Shown here: piece after piece, positions 7,855-16,526 of the stretch
How the letters are laid out: every line of letters begins with the position of its first letter
How positions within the stretch are numbered: position 1 is the first letter of the stretch
Assembly: GCF_002155145.1 (NCBI RefSeq)
Contig: NZ_CP021323.1
Span: 1,488,001 to 1,552,000 of the forward strand
Source of the DNA: Kushneria konosiri
GTDB lineage: Bacteria; Pseudomonadota; Gammaproteobacteria; Pseudomonadales; Halomonadaceae
Reading direction: 5' to 3'
DNA length: 64,000 nucleotides
The notes under the pieces: model-generated
What the model saw: the letters and a program-made list of their open reading frames with translations, nothing else
Databases searched by the model: none
What the model was told of the DNA's origin: nothing
Program-made: the position numbers and the translations under genes

Positions 7855-9047
7855 GCGAAACTCCGGTAGACATTGCCATTATCGGCGGCGGGCTGGTGGG
7901 TGCCAGCCTGGCCGTGGCGCTGGCGCCCCTGATCGAGCGTGACGGTCTTCGCGTGGCCGTGATCGAGGCCAGCGAGCTGAGTGCCAATGGTGCCCAGCCC
8001 AGCTTTGATGAACGCTCCAGCGCCATTGCCTACGGCTCCAGAGCCCACTTCGAGACCATGGGGATCTGGTCCCGACTGGCCACCCGTGCCGCGCCCATTC
8101 ATGACATCGAAGTCAGCCAGCGCGGTGCGATGGGGCGCACCCATCTGTCGTGTCGGGAGGTGGGAACGCCGTCGCTGGGCTATGTGCTGCCCAATGCCTT
8201 TCTGGGGCAGGTCCTTCACGAGCGCCTGTCCCACATGTCGATCGACTGGCACTGCCCGGCCCGGGTAGAGGCCATTGCCCCGGCGGTGGACGGTCATCGT
8301 TTGATCCTGAACAACGGTCGTGTCCTGCACGCCGGGCTGACCGTGCTGGCCGATGGTGGGCGCTCCGGGCTCAAGGCATCGCTGGGGATCGGTACCGATC
8401 GACACGACTATGAGCAGCACGCCCTGATCGCCAATATCGAAACCGCCAGGGAGCACCACGGCTGGGCCCTTGAGCGCTTTACCGAGGAAGGGGCCATGGC
8501 ACTGCTGCCGCTCAGGGAGCGTCGCATGGCCCTGATCTGGACCCGGCCACCGGACATCATCGAGACCACGCTGGCCATGAGCGATCACGATTTTCTCGAG
8601 GCGCTTCAGTCGCGTCTGGGAACGCGTCTGGGTCGTTTTCAGCGTGTGGGCACCCGCCATGTTTATCCCCTGTCGATGTCGCGCGCTCGCGAGCAGAGTC
8701 GCCCGCATCTGGCCGTGCTGGGCAACGCGGCGCATGCCATTCATCCGGTGGCCGGTCAGGGGTTCAATCTGGCGCTTCGTGGCGTCATGGATCTGAGTGC
8801 GGCCATCGAGGCGGCGCTTGAAGCCGGGCGAACACCGGGTGAGGCGATGACCATGGCGGACTTCGAGCAGCGTCGTCAGAGCGACCGGGATCTGATCATG
8901 CAGGCCAGCGACACGCTGGTGCGCCTCTTCGAGCTGGAACTGCCGGGGATCAGCAGGGCGCGCGGCGCGGCGCTGGGACTTTTCAATCTTGCCACGCCAC
9001 TCAAGCGTGCCTTGATCCGCCGTGCCATGGGTATGGCACGACATTAG
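7851..9047 (+). CDS. ubiH: 2-octaprenyl-6-methoxyphenol hydroxylase (ubiquinone synthesis)
   Basis: A FAD-dependent aromatic hydroxylase of the UbiH/COQ6 family, needed for a ring hydroxylation in ubiquinone-8/9 synthesis at the membrane-associated Ubi complex. Visible are the FAD-binding IIGGGLVGASLAVALA (residues about 7-22), the family DG motif in LADGGRSGLKA (about residue 165) and GNAAHAIHPVAGQGFNLALR (about residue 287), which contacts the FAD ribityl chain. The 398 residues match E. coli UbiH (392). It overlaps pepP by 4 bases and is followed by a second paralogue, the same order as E. coli, which supports naming this one UbiH. Confidence 0.94.
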   Translation: MSETPVDIAIIGGGLVGASLAVALAPLIERDGLRVAVIEASELSANGAQPSFDERSSAIAYGSRAHFETMGIWSRLATRAAPIHDIEVSQRGAMGRTHLSCREVGTPSLGYVLPNAFLGQVLHERLSHMSIDWHCPARVEAIAPAVDGHRLILNNGRVLHAGLTVLADGGRSGLKASLGIGTDRHDYEQHALIANIETAREHHGWALERFTEEGAMALLPLRERRMALIWTRPPDIIETTLAMSDHDFLEALQSRLGTRLGRFQRVGTRHVYPLSMSRAREQSRPHLAVLGNAAHAIHPVAGQGFNLALRGVMDLSAAIEAALEAGRTPGEAMTMADFEQRRQSDRDLIMQASDTLVRLFELELPGISRARGAALGLFNLATPLKRALIRRAMGMARH

Positions 9048-9088
9048 AACGGGCCTGCAGCCTCAATGCCTGCCCAAGGGAGAACTTC

Positions 9089-10330
9089 ATGACGCTCGAC
9101 ACCGCACCGTTTGACATGGCCATCGTCGGCGCCGGGCTGGTGGGGGCCACGCTGGCGCTGGCGCTGGGACAAAAGGGCCATCGGGTCGCGCTGCTGGACG
9201 GTGGCGATCTTCAGACCACATGGCAGGCCGATACCATTGATGCTCGCGTCAGCGCCATTACACCCGCCTCGCAGCAGTTACTGACCACTCTGGGGGTCTG
9301 GCCGGGTATCGCCCAAAGACGCCTTTCGCCCTATGACCGGATGGCCGTCTGGGACGGGGAAGGCACCGGTCATATCGACTTTAGTGCCCTGGAGGTCGGC
9401 CGTGAGGTGCTTGGCCATATCATCGAAAATGGTGTGGTCCGCGATGCCCTGATGGACGCGCTTGTCGAGTGTGACAGGGTCACCCTCATACCGCGGGCTC
9501 GGGTCACCTGCCTTTCCGAGGCCAGACATGGCACGCGCCATCTCACGCTGGAGGATGGCCGTACCGTTGAGACCTCTCTGGTGGTCGGCGCGGATGGGGC
9601 CGGCTCTCAAATTCGGGCGCTGTCAGGGCTCGGTCACCGCGAATATGCCACCGGTCAGCGGGCCGTGGTCGCAACGGTATGGCACGAGCATGATCACGAT
9701 GCCACGGCGCGACAGCGGTTCATGAGTACCGGACCGCTGGCCTTTTTGCCCCTGAGCATCGATGGCCATCAGAAGGCGTCGTCGATTGTCTGGTCGGCAG
9801 ATGCCGAATTTGCCGATGAGCTGATGGCCATGACGGATGAGGCCTTCATGCGCGCGCTTGAGCTTGATTTTGAACACCGTCTGGGCCGTGTCGAGCGGGT
9901 TAGCCGGCGCCACGACTTCCCGCTGATTCAGCGCCACGCCAGACGCTATGTCGATGACAGCGTGGCGCTGGTGGGCGATGCCGCCCACAATATTCATCCG
10001 CTGGCCGGTCAGGGGGTCAACCTGGGGCTGATGGATGTGGCAGTGCTGGCCGAGGAGCTTGATCGTGCCAGACATCGCGGTGCGCCGGTGGGTGACCAGC
10101 GTATCCTGTCGCGCTATGCACGTCGTCGTCGTGGTGACAATACGGTCATGCTGATGGCCATGGATGCCTTTCGAATCGGCTTTGGCGTCGGCTGGCCGCT
10201 GGTGCGTGTGCTGCGCAATCAGGGGCTGACCGCCACCGGGCGATGGCCCTGGGCACGCCGGCTTCTGATCGTGCAGGCGATGGGCCAGCGCAGCGACCTG
10301 CCACGGAGCATGCAATCACCGACATTCTGA
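9089..10330 (+). CDS. ubiI: 2-octaprenylphenol hydroxylase, UbiI/VisC type
   Basis: The second FAD monooxygenase of the UbiH/UbiF/VisC family in this operon. The 413-residue protein carries IVGAGLVGATLALALG at residue 11, VGADGAGSQIRAL (about residue 171), and GDAAHNIHPLAGQGVNLGLM (about residue 297). UbiI hydroxylates C5 of the ubiquinone ring precursor. The assignment to UbiI rather than UbiF rests on its position after ubiH, as in E. coli, and is inference; the family call is certain. AAGGGAGAA stands 6 bases before the ATG. A parS site begins 15 bases after the stop. Confidence 0.88.
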   Translation: MTLDTAPFDMAIVGAGLVGATLALALGQKGHRVALLDGGDLQTTWQADTIDARVSAITPASQQLLTTLGVWPGIAQRRLSPYDRMAVWDGEGTGHIDFSALEVGREVLGHIIENGVVRDALMDALVECDRVTLIPRARVTCLSEARHGTRHLTLEDGRTVETSLVVGADGAGSQIRALSGLGHREYATGQRAVVATVWHEHDHDATARQRFMSTGPLAFLPLSIDGHQKASSIVWSADAEFADELMAMTDEAFMRALELDFEHRLGRVERVSRRHDFPLIQRHARRYVDDSVALVGDAAHNIHPLAGQGVNLGLMDVAVLAEELDRARHRGAPVGDQRILSRYARRRRGDNTVMLMAMDAFRIGFGVGWPLVRVLRNQGLTATGRWPWARRLLIVQAMGQRSDLPRSMQSPTF

Positions 10331-10344
10331 CGCCAGCCTCAGGG

Positions 10345-10360
10345 TGTTTCACGTGAAACA
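10345..10360. other. parS centromere site (ParB binding), second copy
   Basis: A second perfect TGTTTCACGTGAAACA palindrome, identical to the site at 2299-2314 and about 8 kb from it. It lies between the ubiI stop and the terminator that separates ubiI from the convergent lipoprotein gene, outside any coding frame. Confidence 0.9.
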
Positions 10361-10374
10361 GGGTTTCAGGATAT

Positions 10375-10405
10375 AAAAAAGGCCCGCCGTTCAGGCAGGC
10401 CTTTT
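10375..10405. terminator. Intrinsic terminator between ubiI and lipoprotein gene
   Basis: The stem AAAAGGCC-cGCC / GGCa-GGCCTTTT has a 5-base loop and one mismatch, an A-run on the left and T4 on the right, so it can serve both convergent genes. Confidence 0.75.
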
Positions 10406-10425
10406 GTTGATCCTGCAGCGATTGC

Positions 10426-10680
10426 TTACATGCCGGACATGGTGTTGTCGGGATTATCATTGTTGCTGCTTGAGATACCGCCGCCGGGAGAGTCTACCGT
10501 CGAGCCGGCATTGCCGGTACCCGTCGGTGTTTCGGCGGCGCCTGGCAGGGCACCGGACTGTTGTGAGCCGGACTGTGACATGCCCTGCTGCTGGTTTTCC
10601 GGAGCGCCGCCGGAGGAAGAACAACCCGCTGCCAGCAGAACGGCCGCGGCCAGTGCGCCCATCGTCAATCCTTTCTTCAT
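10426..10680 (-). CDS. Small lipoprotein, 84 aa
   Basis: The start at 10680 follows a strong AAGGAGAG at 7 bases. The N-terminus is a lipoprotein signal peptide (MKKGLTMGALAAAVLLAAGC), with the lipobox LAAGC giving a lipidated Cys20. The mature part (about 64 residues) has low complexity: it is rich in Ser, Gly, Gln, Asn and Pro and has no recognisable fold. Residues after Cys are Ser-Ser, so it would be sorted to the outer membrane by the usual +2 rule. The function is unknown. It lies 63 bases downstream of ctp on the same strand and may share its transcript. Confidence 0.8.
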   Translation of the reverse strand: MKKGLTMGALAAAVLLAAGCSSSGGAPENQQQGMSQSGSQQSGALPGAAETPTGTGNAGSTVDSPGGGISSSNNDNPDNTMSGM

Positions 10681-10743
10681 GTAATGTCTCTCCTTATCAA
10701 GGCGGATGGCGTTATCCATTTGCCCTATCAGCGTAGACGCTTT

Positions 10744-12267
10744 TTACGGGGTCGTGGTCTCCGGGGCGTCATCGGATGGCGTAGTGTCGTTTTTCGAGGC
10801 ATCGTTGCTGTGGTCAGCGGGGGTATCGCTCACGGTTTGATCATCGGGCGAGGCCGAGTCATTGTGGCGGCGCATGCCGGGCTGCTGAAACACATTGATG
10901 CCGCGCAGCAGGTTGAGTGCCTCACCCAACTGATAGTCATCGGCGGCGACCGGAGAGTCGGGCAGGGCCGTCTTGTCTTCCTCGCGCTCGCCGCGGGCAT
11001 TTTGCAGATGGCCGCGCAGGTTGGCCTCGCGAATTTCAAACCCGCTCTTTTCAAGCTCCAGCCGGCCGCGCTGTACCGTCACATCCGGCTCGATGCCCTC
11101 GGCCTGAATCGATCGCCCGCCCGGGGTGTAGTAAAGCGCCGTGGTCAGCTTGATGCCGGTATTGTCATCCAGCGGCATGACCGACTGTACCGAGCCCTTG
11201 CCGAAGCTTTCGGTACCCAGTACCACGGCGCGGTGATGATCCTGCAGCGCACCGGCAACGATCTCGGCGGCCGAGGCACTGCCGCCGTTGATCAACACGA
11301 CCATGGGCGTGTCGGGCAGGGCGGTTTCGGCATTGGCCTTGAACTGCATGTCGGAATCCTCGAGACGCCCCTTGGTGTAGACCACCAGGCCGTTGTCGAG
11401 GAACAGGTCGGCCACATCGACCGCGCCGTCCAGCAGCCCACCGGGGTTGTTGCGCAGATCCAGCACCACACCGGAAAGCCCCTTGTCGCCCGCCTGCTTT
11501 TTCAGCGAGGCGATCGCGTCACTGGCCTCCCGGGCCGTGTTTTCCTGAAACTGGCTGATGCGCAGATAGCCGTAGCCGGGGGAAAGCATGCGCGAACTGA
11601 CGCTGGCAGACTGGATGTTGGCGCGCTCCAGACTGACCTCGATTGGGGCATCGGCGCCTTCACGCAGCAGCGTCAGGTCGATCCTGCTGCCGGGGTCGCC
11701 ACGCATCAGGTCAACGGCTTCTTCCAGCGACATGCCATCCGTGCTCTTGCCGTCGATTTCGATGATCAGATCGCGCGGCTGGAGACCGGCCTTCGATGCC
11801 GGCGTATTGTCGATCGGCGAGATCACCATCAGCTGATTGTCTTCCTGACCCACCTCGATGCCGATACCGCCAAACTCGCCCTCGGTCATTTCGTGCAGTG
11901 TGCGAAAGGCGTCCTCATCGAGATAGTTCGAGTGTGGATCGAGGCCTTCCAGCATGCCGCGCATGGCGTTGCGCAGCAGCGTTTTGTCATCGACATCGTC
12001 CACATAGGCCTGCTTGATGCGCTCGAACACCTGTGCCAGCGCCTGAATATCTTCCAGTGGCAGACTGCTCTGGTCGCGCTCGCCGTCATTGGCGGAGTCA
12101 AGATGAGGATCAAGGCGGTTATCGGTGCTGGCGGGCACGAGAGGCGCATTGTCCGGCGTGCTGTCTGCCGGGGCGGTGTCGGTGGCCGGTTCGGCAGCGG
12201 TGGCCGGCAGCGTCAGCAAAAGGCTTGAGGACAGGACAAGCGATAAGGCGACATGGCGCATCAACAT
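10744..12267 (-). CDS. ctpA: Carboxy-terminal processing protease, S41 family
   Basis: A periplasmic S41A protease that trims C-termini of envelope proteins, often murein hydrolases. The start at 12267 is supported by AAAGGAGT 4 bases upstream and gives MLMRHVALSLVL plus a signal peptide ending ATA-A (about residue 25). After a disordered acidic linker come a PDZ domain (about residues 115-200) and the S41 core with LRNNPGGLLDGAV, GGSASAAEIVAGAL (catalytic Ser) and GTESFGKGSVQ (catalytic Lys). The C-terminal 50 residues are low-complexity Asp/Thr/Ser. The order gpmI-envC-ctp is also known in pseudomonads. The exact paralogue name (ctpA or ctpB) is uncertain. Confidence 0.92.
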   Translation of the reverse strand: MLMRHVALSLVLSSSLLLTLPATAAEPATDTAPADSTPDNAPLVPASTDNRLDPHLDSANDGERDQSSLPLEDIQALAQVFERIKQAYVDDVDDKTLLRNAMRGMLEGLDPHSNYLDEDAFRTLHEMTEGEFGGIGIEVGQEDNQLMVISPIDNTPASKAGLQPRDLIIEIDGKSTDGMSLEEAVDLMRGDPGSRIDLTLLREGADAPIEVSLERANIQSASVSSRMLSPGYGYLRISQFQENTAREASDAIASLKKQAGDKGLSGVVLDLRNNPGGLLDGAVDVADLFLDNGLVVYTKGRLEDSDMQFKANAETALPDTPMVVLINGGSASAAEIVAGALQDHHRAVVLGTESFGKGSVQSVMPLDDNTGIKLTTALYYTPGGRSIQAEGIEPDVTVQRGRLELEKSGFEIREANLRGHLQNARGEREEDKTALPDSPVAADDYQLGEALNLLRGINVFQQPGMRRHNDSASPDDQTVSDTPADHSNDASKNDTTPSDDAPETTTP

Positions 12268-12338
12268 GCAGACTCCTTTAGCGGGTGGGCCGGACGCCTG
12301 CGCGCCCGATACCTTCAACGGGTGATGCGTTCGCCGTG

Positions 12339-13691
12339 CTAGCGCGAGGCCAGCCAGCTTTGCGGATTGATGGTCTTGCCACCACGACGTACCTCGAAAT
12401 AAAGCGCCGGACGCGACAGACCGCCGGTATTGCCGACATAGCCAAGCGTGGCACCGCGTTCGACCCGATCACCAGCGGACACGGCAAGGCGCTGCTGATG
12501 AGCATACAACGACAGTATGCCACCATGATCGATGATCACCAGATAGCCAAAGCCTCTCATCCAGTCGGCAAAGACGATCTGTCCTTTTGCGGCGGCATAA
12601 ATCGGGGTGCCGGCGGGTGCGCTGATCAATACGCCATTCTTGTTCAGGCCGTCGCCACTGCCATAGCTTGAGATCACCGAGCCATTGACCGGCCACCTGG
12701 AACTGCGCGCGCCCCGGTCGGCCTGATGGGTGACGCCTGCGGGTGGTTCGGCGCGTCGCTCGGCCGCCGGATCCACGCTTCGTGTGGGGACACTGCGGGC
12801 ATTTTTCGAGCTGGCATTCATCTCGTCACTGCTCAGGCCGTCATCGTCTGACGAGGATGCCCGTGATGGTGATTGAGACTGTGCCTGCTGTCTGGCCTCA
12901 CGAGCCCTGCGTTCGCGCTCGGCCCGCTCGCGTGCCTCGCGCTGTTCTCGAGCGCGAGCCAGCTGTTGTTCGATCCGGCTGACCATTCTTTCGGCCTCGG
13001 CGCGGTCCGACTCAAGCCCCTGAAGGCTGCTCTGTCCGCTCTTGTAGCGGGCGTCCAGCCCTGCCAGCGCCTTTTCACGCTCCTTGCGCTGCTCATCAAG
13101 GGTCTGCTGGCGGCTTTTGAGCTCATCCTGCAGCTGATCCAGCGTCTGCTGCTGCTCAAGGGTCTGAGCGCGGTTGTCCTGAAGCTCCTGATTGAGCGAG
13201 GCCAGCCGCGAAAGTCGTTCGGCGCGGGCTTCATTGAGCCGGTTGAGATAGTGCTGAAAGCGATCGATTTCACCGGGGTCCTGATTGTCGAGCAGCAGTT
13301 TCAGGCGCGGCTGATCGCCCAGCCTGTACAGGGCCCTGACCTGCTCGGCCAGCGCCTTTTGTTGGGCATCACGCTGCTCGGTCAGACTTTTCTGGCGCTG
13401 ATCGAGCGTGGCCAGCGCCTCGGTGGTCTGGCTTCGAGCCTTTTGAAGGGTTTCCAGCCGGCGATGGGTTTCTGCCAGCGCCTTTTCGGCCTGTTCGAGC
13501 TCCTTTTGCGCGTCACCGCGCTGGGCATCGGTCTTTTCCAGCTGACGCTGGGTCTGTTCGATGTTCTGGCGAATGCTGTCAAGCTCGGCCTTTGAGGCAT
13601 CCAGGCTGGCGGCGCCGGCCGGCGCCGCCAGGCCCAGGGTCAGGGCCAGCAGCCAAAACCGGCCCGCAGGCCGGTGTAGTGTGAAAGACAC
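12339..13691 (-). CDS. envC: Murein hydrolase activator EnvC
   Basis: EnvC is a periplasmic activator of amidases AmiA/AmiB at the division site, recruited by FtsEX. The protein has a signal peptide (to about residue 28, PAGA-A), a long coiled coil (about residues 30-250, repeating QxxLxxxxQ patterns), a linker, and a C-terminal LytM/M23 domain (about 340-450). The LytM site is degenerate: FEVR is preceded by ALY instead of HxH, and the first metal His/Asp are missing, as in other EnvC proteins that activate but do not cut. The start is GTG 13691, 7 bases after GGAG; TTG at 13694 is possible but too near. It follows gpmI closely (13 bases). Confidence 0.92.
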   Translation of the reverse strand: MSFTLHRPAGRFWLLALTLGLAAPAGAASLDASKAELDSIRQNIEQTQRQLEKTDAQRGDAQKELEQAEKALAETHRRLETLQKARSQTTEALATLDQRQKSLTEQRDAQQKALAEQVRALYRLGDQPRLKLLLDNQDPGEIDRFQHYLNRLNEARAERLSRLASLNQELQDNRAQTLEQQQTLDQLQDELKSRQQTLDEQRKEREKALAGLDARYKSGQSSLQGLESDRAEAERMVSRIEQQLARAREQREARERAERERRAREARQQAQSQSPSRASSSDDDGLSSDEMNASSKNARSVPTRSVDPAAERRAEPPAGVTHQADRGARSSRWPVNGSVISSYGSGDGLNKNGVLISAPAGTPIYAAAKGQIVFADWMRGFGYLVIIDHGGILSLYAHQQRLAVSAGDRVERGATLGYVGNTGGLSRPALYFEVRRGGKTINPQSWLASR

Positions 13692-13704
13692 CAAAGGACT
13701 CCGA

Positions 13705-15255
13705 TCAGCTGTTTTCGATCAGCACGCGACCGGTCATCTCTTCCGGCTGAGTCTGGCCCATCATGGCCAGAAGCGTCGGCGCGATGTCACAAAGGCGTCC
13801 GCCCTCGGCAAGGGTGGCCTTGCGCTGACTGACATAGACCAGCGGCACCTGGAAGGTGGTATGCGCAGTCTGGGGATTGCCGGTATCGGGGTCGACCATC
13901 TGCTCGGCGTTGCCGTGGTCGGCGGTGACCAGACACTCGCCACCGGCGCGCTCGATCGCCTCGATCACGCGACCCAGACATTCGTCCACCGCCTCGATGG
14001 CCTTTGTGGCGGCGGCCAGATCACCGCTGTGGCCGACCATGTCGCCGTTGGCATAGTTGCACACCACCAGATCAAAACGGCCGGAATCGATGGCCTCGAC
14101 CAGTTTGTCGGTCACTTCATGGGCACTCATTTCCGGCTTTTCATCGTAGGTTTTCACATCGCGCGGCGAGTCCACCAGGATGCGCTCTTCACCTTCGTAC
14201 TCCTCCTCGCGACCGCCGGAGAAGAAAAACGTCACGTGGGCGTATTTCTCGGTTTCGGCGATACGCAGCTGGGTCAGCCCCTTTGAAGAGACGTATTCGC
14301 CCAGCGTATTGGGCAGGTCATTGGGCGGAAAGGCCACCGGTACGCCCAGATCATCGGAATACTGGGTCATGGCGACGAAATGCATTTTGGGCGTGCGATC
14401 GCGCTCGAAGCCATCAAAACTCTGGTCGACCAGGGCGTGGGCGATTTCGCGAGCCCGGTCGGCACGGAAGTTGGCAAACAGCACCGCATCGCCATCCTCG
14501 ATGGTGACCCGATCGTCGTCGCCGTCGCGCAGGCTGGTGGCGGTGACGAATTCGTCGGTTTCATCGCGGTCGTAGGCGGCGTTGAGCGCCTGTTCGATGT
14601 CGCTTTCAACGTGCTCGGCTTCACCGTTGACCATCAGCTGCCAGGCGGCCTGAACACGATCCCAGCGGTTGTCACGGTCCATGGCATAGAAGCGGCCAAT
14701 CATTGAGGCAACGCGGCCAACACCCAGCTTGCGCAGCAGGGCATCGGCGCGCAGCAGGCTGTCCATTGCGCTCTTGGGGGCAGTGTCACGGCCGTCGAGG
14801 AAGGCATGGATGTAGACCTTTTTCGCCCCGCGTGCCTGAGCCAGTTCTGCCAGCGCCAGCACATGATCCTCATGGCTGTGGACGCCGCCCGGTGAGAGCA
14901 GTCCCAGCACGTGGACGGCGCGGTCATCGTTGACGGCGGCATCAATGGCCTCGGTCAGGGCCTGGTTCTCGCCCAGTTCGTTGTCGCGAATGGCCTTGGA
15001 GATGCGGGTCAGGCTCTGATAGACGACGCGCCCGGCGCCCAGGTTCATGTGACCGACCTCGGAGTTGCCCATCTGACCTTCGGGCAGACCAACGTTTTCA
15101 CCGTCGGTGTTGATCAGGGTATGGGCGTAATCCGACTGCAGCCGATCCATGACGGGGGTGTTGGCTTCGGCCACGGCGTTGTTGGCCGATTCCGGGTTGT
15201 GGCCATAGCCATCAAGAATTAACAGGGCGACGGGACGCGGTTGCGATGTAGACAT
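13705..15255 (-). CDS. gpmI: 2,3-bisphosphoglycerate-independent phosphoglycerate mutase
   Basis: GpmI interconverts 3- and 2-phosphoglycerate in glycolysis and gluconeogenesis, with two Mn ions. The start at 15255 gives [18 protein letters not shown] and 516 residues, the family length (about 510-515). Visible are the first metal Asp in LILDGYG, the phosphoserine in [16 protein letters not shown] (about residue 66), [10 protein letters not shown] (about residue 155), and the second metal cluster in [13 protein letters not shown] (about residue 450). Leader of the gpmI-envC-ctp group, it is divergent from yibN-secB. Confidence 0.96.
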   Translation of the reverse strand: MSTSQPRPVALLILDGYGHNPESANNAVAEANTPVMDRLQSDYAHTLINTDGENVGLPEGQMGNSEVGHMNLGAGRVVYQSLTRISKAIRDNELGENQALTEAIDAAVNDDRAVHVLGLLSPGGVHSHEDHVLALAELAQARGAKKVYIHAFLDGRDTAPKSAMDSLLRADALLRKLGVGRVASMIGRFYAMDRDNRWDRVQAAWQLMVNGEAEHVESDIEQALNAAYDRDETDEFVTATSLRDGDDDRVTIEDGDAVLFANFRADRAREIAHALVDQSFDGFERDRTPKMHFVAMTQYSDDLGVPVAFPPNDLPNTLGEYVSSKGLTQLRIAETEKYAHVTFFFSGGREEEYEGEERILVDSPRDVKTYDEKPEMSAHEVTDKLVEAIDSGRFDLVVCNYANGDMVGHSGDLAAATKAIEAVDECLGRVIEAIERAGGECLVTADHGNAEQMVDPDTGNPQTAHTTFQVPLVYVSQRKATLAEGGRLCDIAPTLLAMMGQTQPEEMTGRVLIENS

Positions 15256-15423
15256 GATTTCGCCTCGAAAACACGGACATGTAAGCCCCGATACCGGGTT
15301 GCATTGCCTGCGCATTCACACGCAGCAGGCGCGCTATCAGGGCGTCGAAATGGTAATCATCATACCCCAGCCGAGGCATGCCAGCATTGATCATCGGGGA
15401 CGGACGACGGCCGGGTGCTTGTG

Positions 15424-15429
15424 TATACT
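15424..15429 (+). promoter_or_regulatory. Possible -10 box for yibN-secB
   Basis: TATACT, 5/6 to the -10 consensus, is embedded in TGTGTATACT. The same 10-mer occurs upstream of xseB (41568-41577). No clear -35 box is seen, so this is tentative. Confidence 0.3.
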
Positions 15430-15537
15430 GGGCGCGCGCCGGATTCCAGCTGCCGGGCGGCTTCCCCGAACTCGCAGGGTAGACCAGGCATGACCGCGCG
15501 CCGAGCCATTTTAAACAACCAGGGTCAAGATATTTCC

Positions 15538-15960
15538 ATGATCGATCAGCTGCTGGAGTTTGCCCAGAACCACCCCTTGCTGGTAGGTGCCTTCGTTGTG
15601 GTCCTGCTGGCCTGGCTGGCCTTTGAATCCCGACGCAGTGCGACGGGCGGTGTCAGCAGCGGTGAGGCGACCAATCTGATCAACCGCGAAGATGCGATGG
15701 TGCTTGATATCCGCGAGATCAAGGAGTTCAAGGCCGGGCACATCGCCGGTGCGATCAATGTGCCCGCCGACAAGCTCGACAACAACATGCAGCGCCTTGA
15801 AAAGCACAAGGACAAGCCGATCATCGTGGTGGACAAGATGGGCCAGCACGGCGGCGGTGTGGTCACGAAGCTGCAAAAGGCCGGCTACAGCGGCGCCCGT
15901 CGACTCAAGGGCGGCCATTCACAGTGGGTGGCCGACGGCCTGCCTGTTGTGACACGCTGA
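15538..15960 (+). CDS. yibN: Rhodanese-like membrane protein YibN, without catalytic cysteine
   Basis: The start at 15538 gives 140 residues: one N-terminal membrane helix (LLVGAFVVVLLAWLAF, about residues 15-30) and a cytosolic rhodanese domain (VLDIREIKEFKAGHIAGAIN, about residue 57). In E. coli YibN the active loop holds Cys in VDGSGMQCQE; here the corresponding loop reads VDKMGQHGGGVV and contains no Cys, and the whole protein has none. It therefore cannot work as a sulfurtransferase through persulfide. It precedes secB as in E. coli, but grxC, found between them in E. coli, is absent. A role at the membrane with SecB/Sec is speculation. Confidence 0.92.
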   Translation: MIDQLLEFAQNHPLLVGAFVVVLLAWLAFESRRSATGGVSSGEATNLINREDAMVLDIREIKEFKAGHIAGAINVPADKLDNNMQRLEKHKDKPIIVVDKMGQHGGGVVTKLQKAGYSGARRLKGGHSQWVADGLPVVTR

Positions 15961-15968
15961 TGTCATCT

Positions 15969-16005
15969 CTTCAAGCAATAGTCCTTTCTGGCTTCAAGCA
16001 ATAGT
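15969..16005 (+). repeat. Direct repeat, 2 x 14 bp, upstream of secB
   Basis: CTTCAAGCAATAGT occurs at 15969-15982 and again at 15992-16005, 23 bases apart (about two helical turns), in the 75-bp yibN-secB gap. It could be a binding site for a regulator or a slippage duplication; the sequence alone does not decide. Confidence 0.6.
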
Positions 16006-16035
16006 TATTACTTACTCACAGACCGGGAAACAAGC

Positions 16036-16503
16036 ATGTCAGACAACAACGCCACCAGTGAGCAGGCCAATATCCAGTTCGCGCTGCAGCGCATCTACGT
16101 CAAGGACATCTCCTTTGAGGCGCCCAACTCGCCGGAGATTTTCCAGCAGCAGTTCAAGCCGCGGGTCAAGCTTGATGTCGATAACGGCCACAAGCAGATC
16201 AGTGAAGGGCTCTATGAAGTCAGCGTGCGAGTGACGGCTCACGTCTACAACGGTGACGAAGAGTCCACGGCGTTTCTGGCCGAAGTTCATCAGGCGGGCC
16301 TTTTTGCCATCTCCGGACTCAGCGATGCCCAGCTCGATCACACCCTGGGTGCCTTCTGCCCCAACGTGCTGTTTCCCTATGCACGTGAATGCATCGACAA
16401 CCTGGTCGGCCGCGGTACCTTCCCGGCGCTGATGCTCTCCCCGGTCAACTTCGACGCCATCTATGCCCAGAAACAGCAGGGCACACCGCAGGCCGACGCC
16501 TGA
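16036..16503 (+). CDS. secB: Protein-export chaperone SecB
   Basis: SecB is a tetrameric cytosolic chaperone that keeps preproteins unfolded and hands them to SecA. The 155 residues include the family hallmarks [19 protein letters not shown] (about residues 15-33), [19 protein letters not shown] (about residue 90), [11 protein letters not shown] (about residue 112, the SecA-contact region) and [17 protein letters not shown] near the end. It has an acidic overall composition and normal length. It is followed at 23 bases by rsmE. Confidence 0.97.
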   Translation: MSDNNATSEQANIQFALQRIYVKDISFEAPNSPEIFQQQFKPRVKLDVDNGHKQISEGLYEVSVRVTAHVYNGDEESTAFLAEVHQAGLFAISGLSDAQLDHTLGAFCPNVLFPYARECIDNLVGRGTFPALMLSPVNFDAIYAQKQQGTPQADA

Positions 16504-16526
16504 TGCCTTACGGTCGCGGATAACCC

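Noticed and set aside
10684..12228. Long plus-strand open frame (about 514 codons) opposite ctpA
   Set aside because: It is antisense to a gene with clear S41 and PDZ motifs, has no family motifs of its own and is a by-product of GC-rich codon use.
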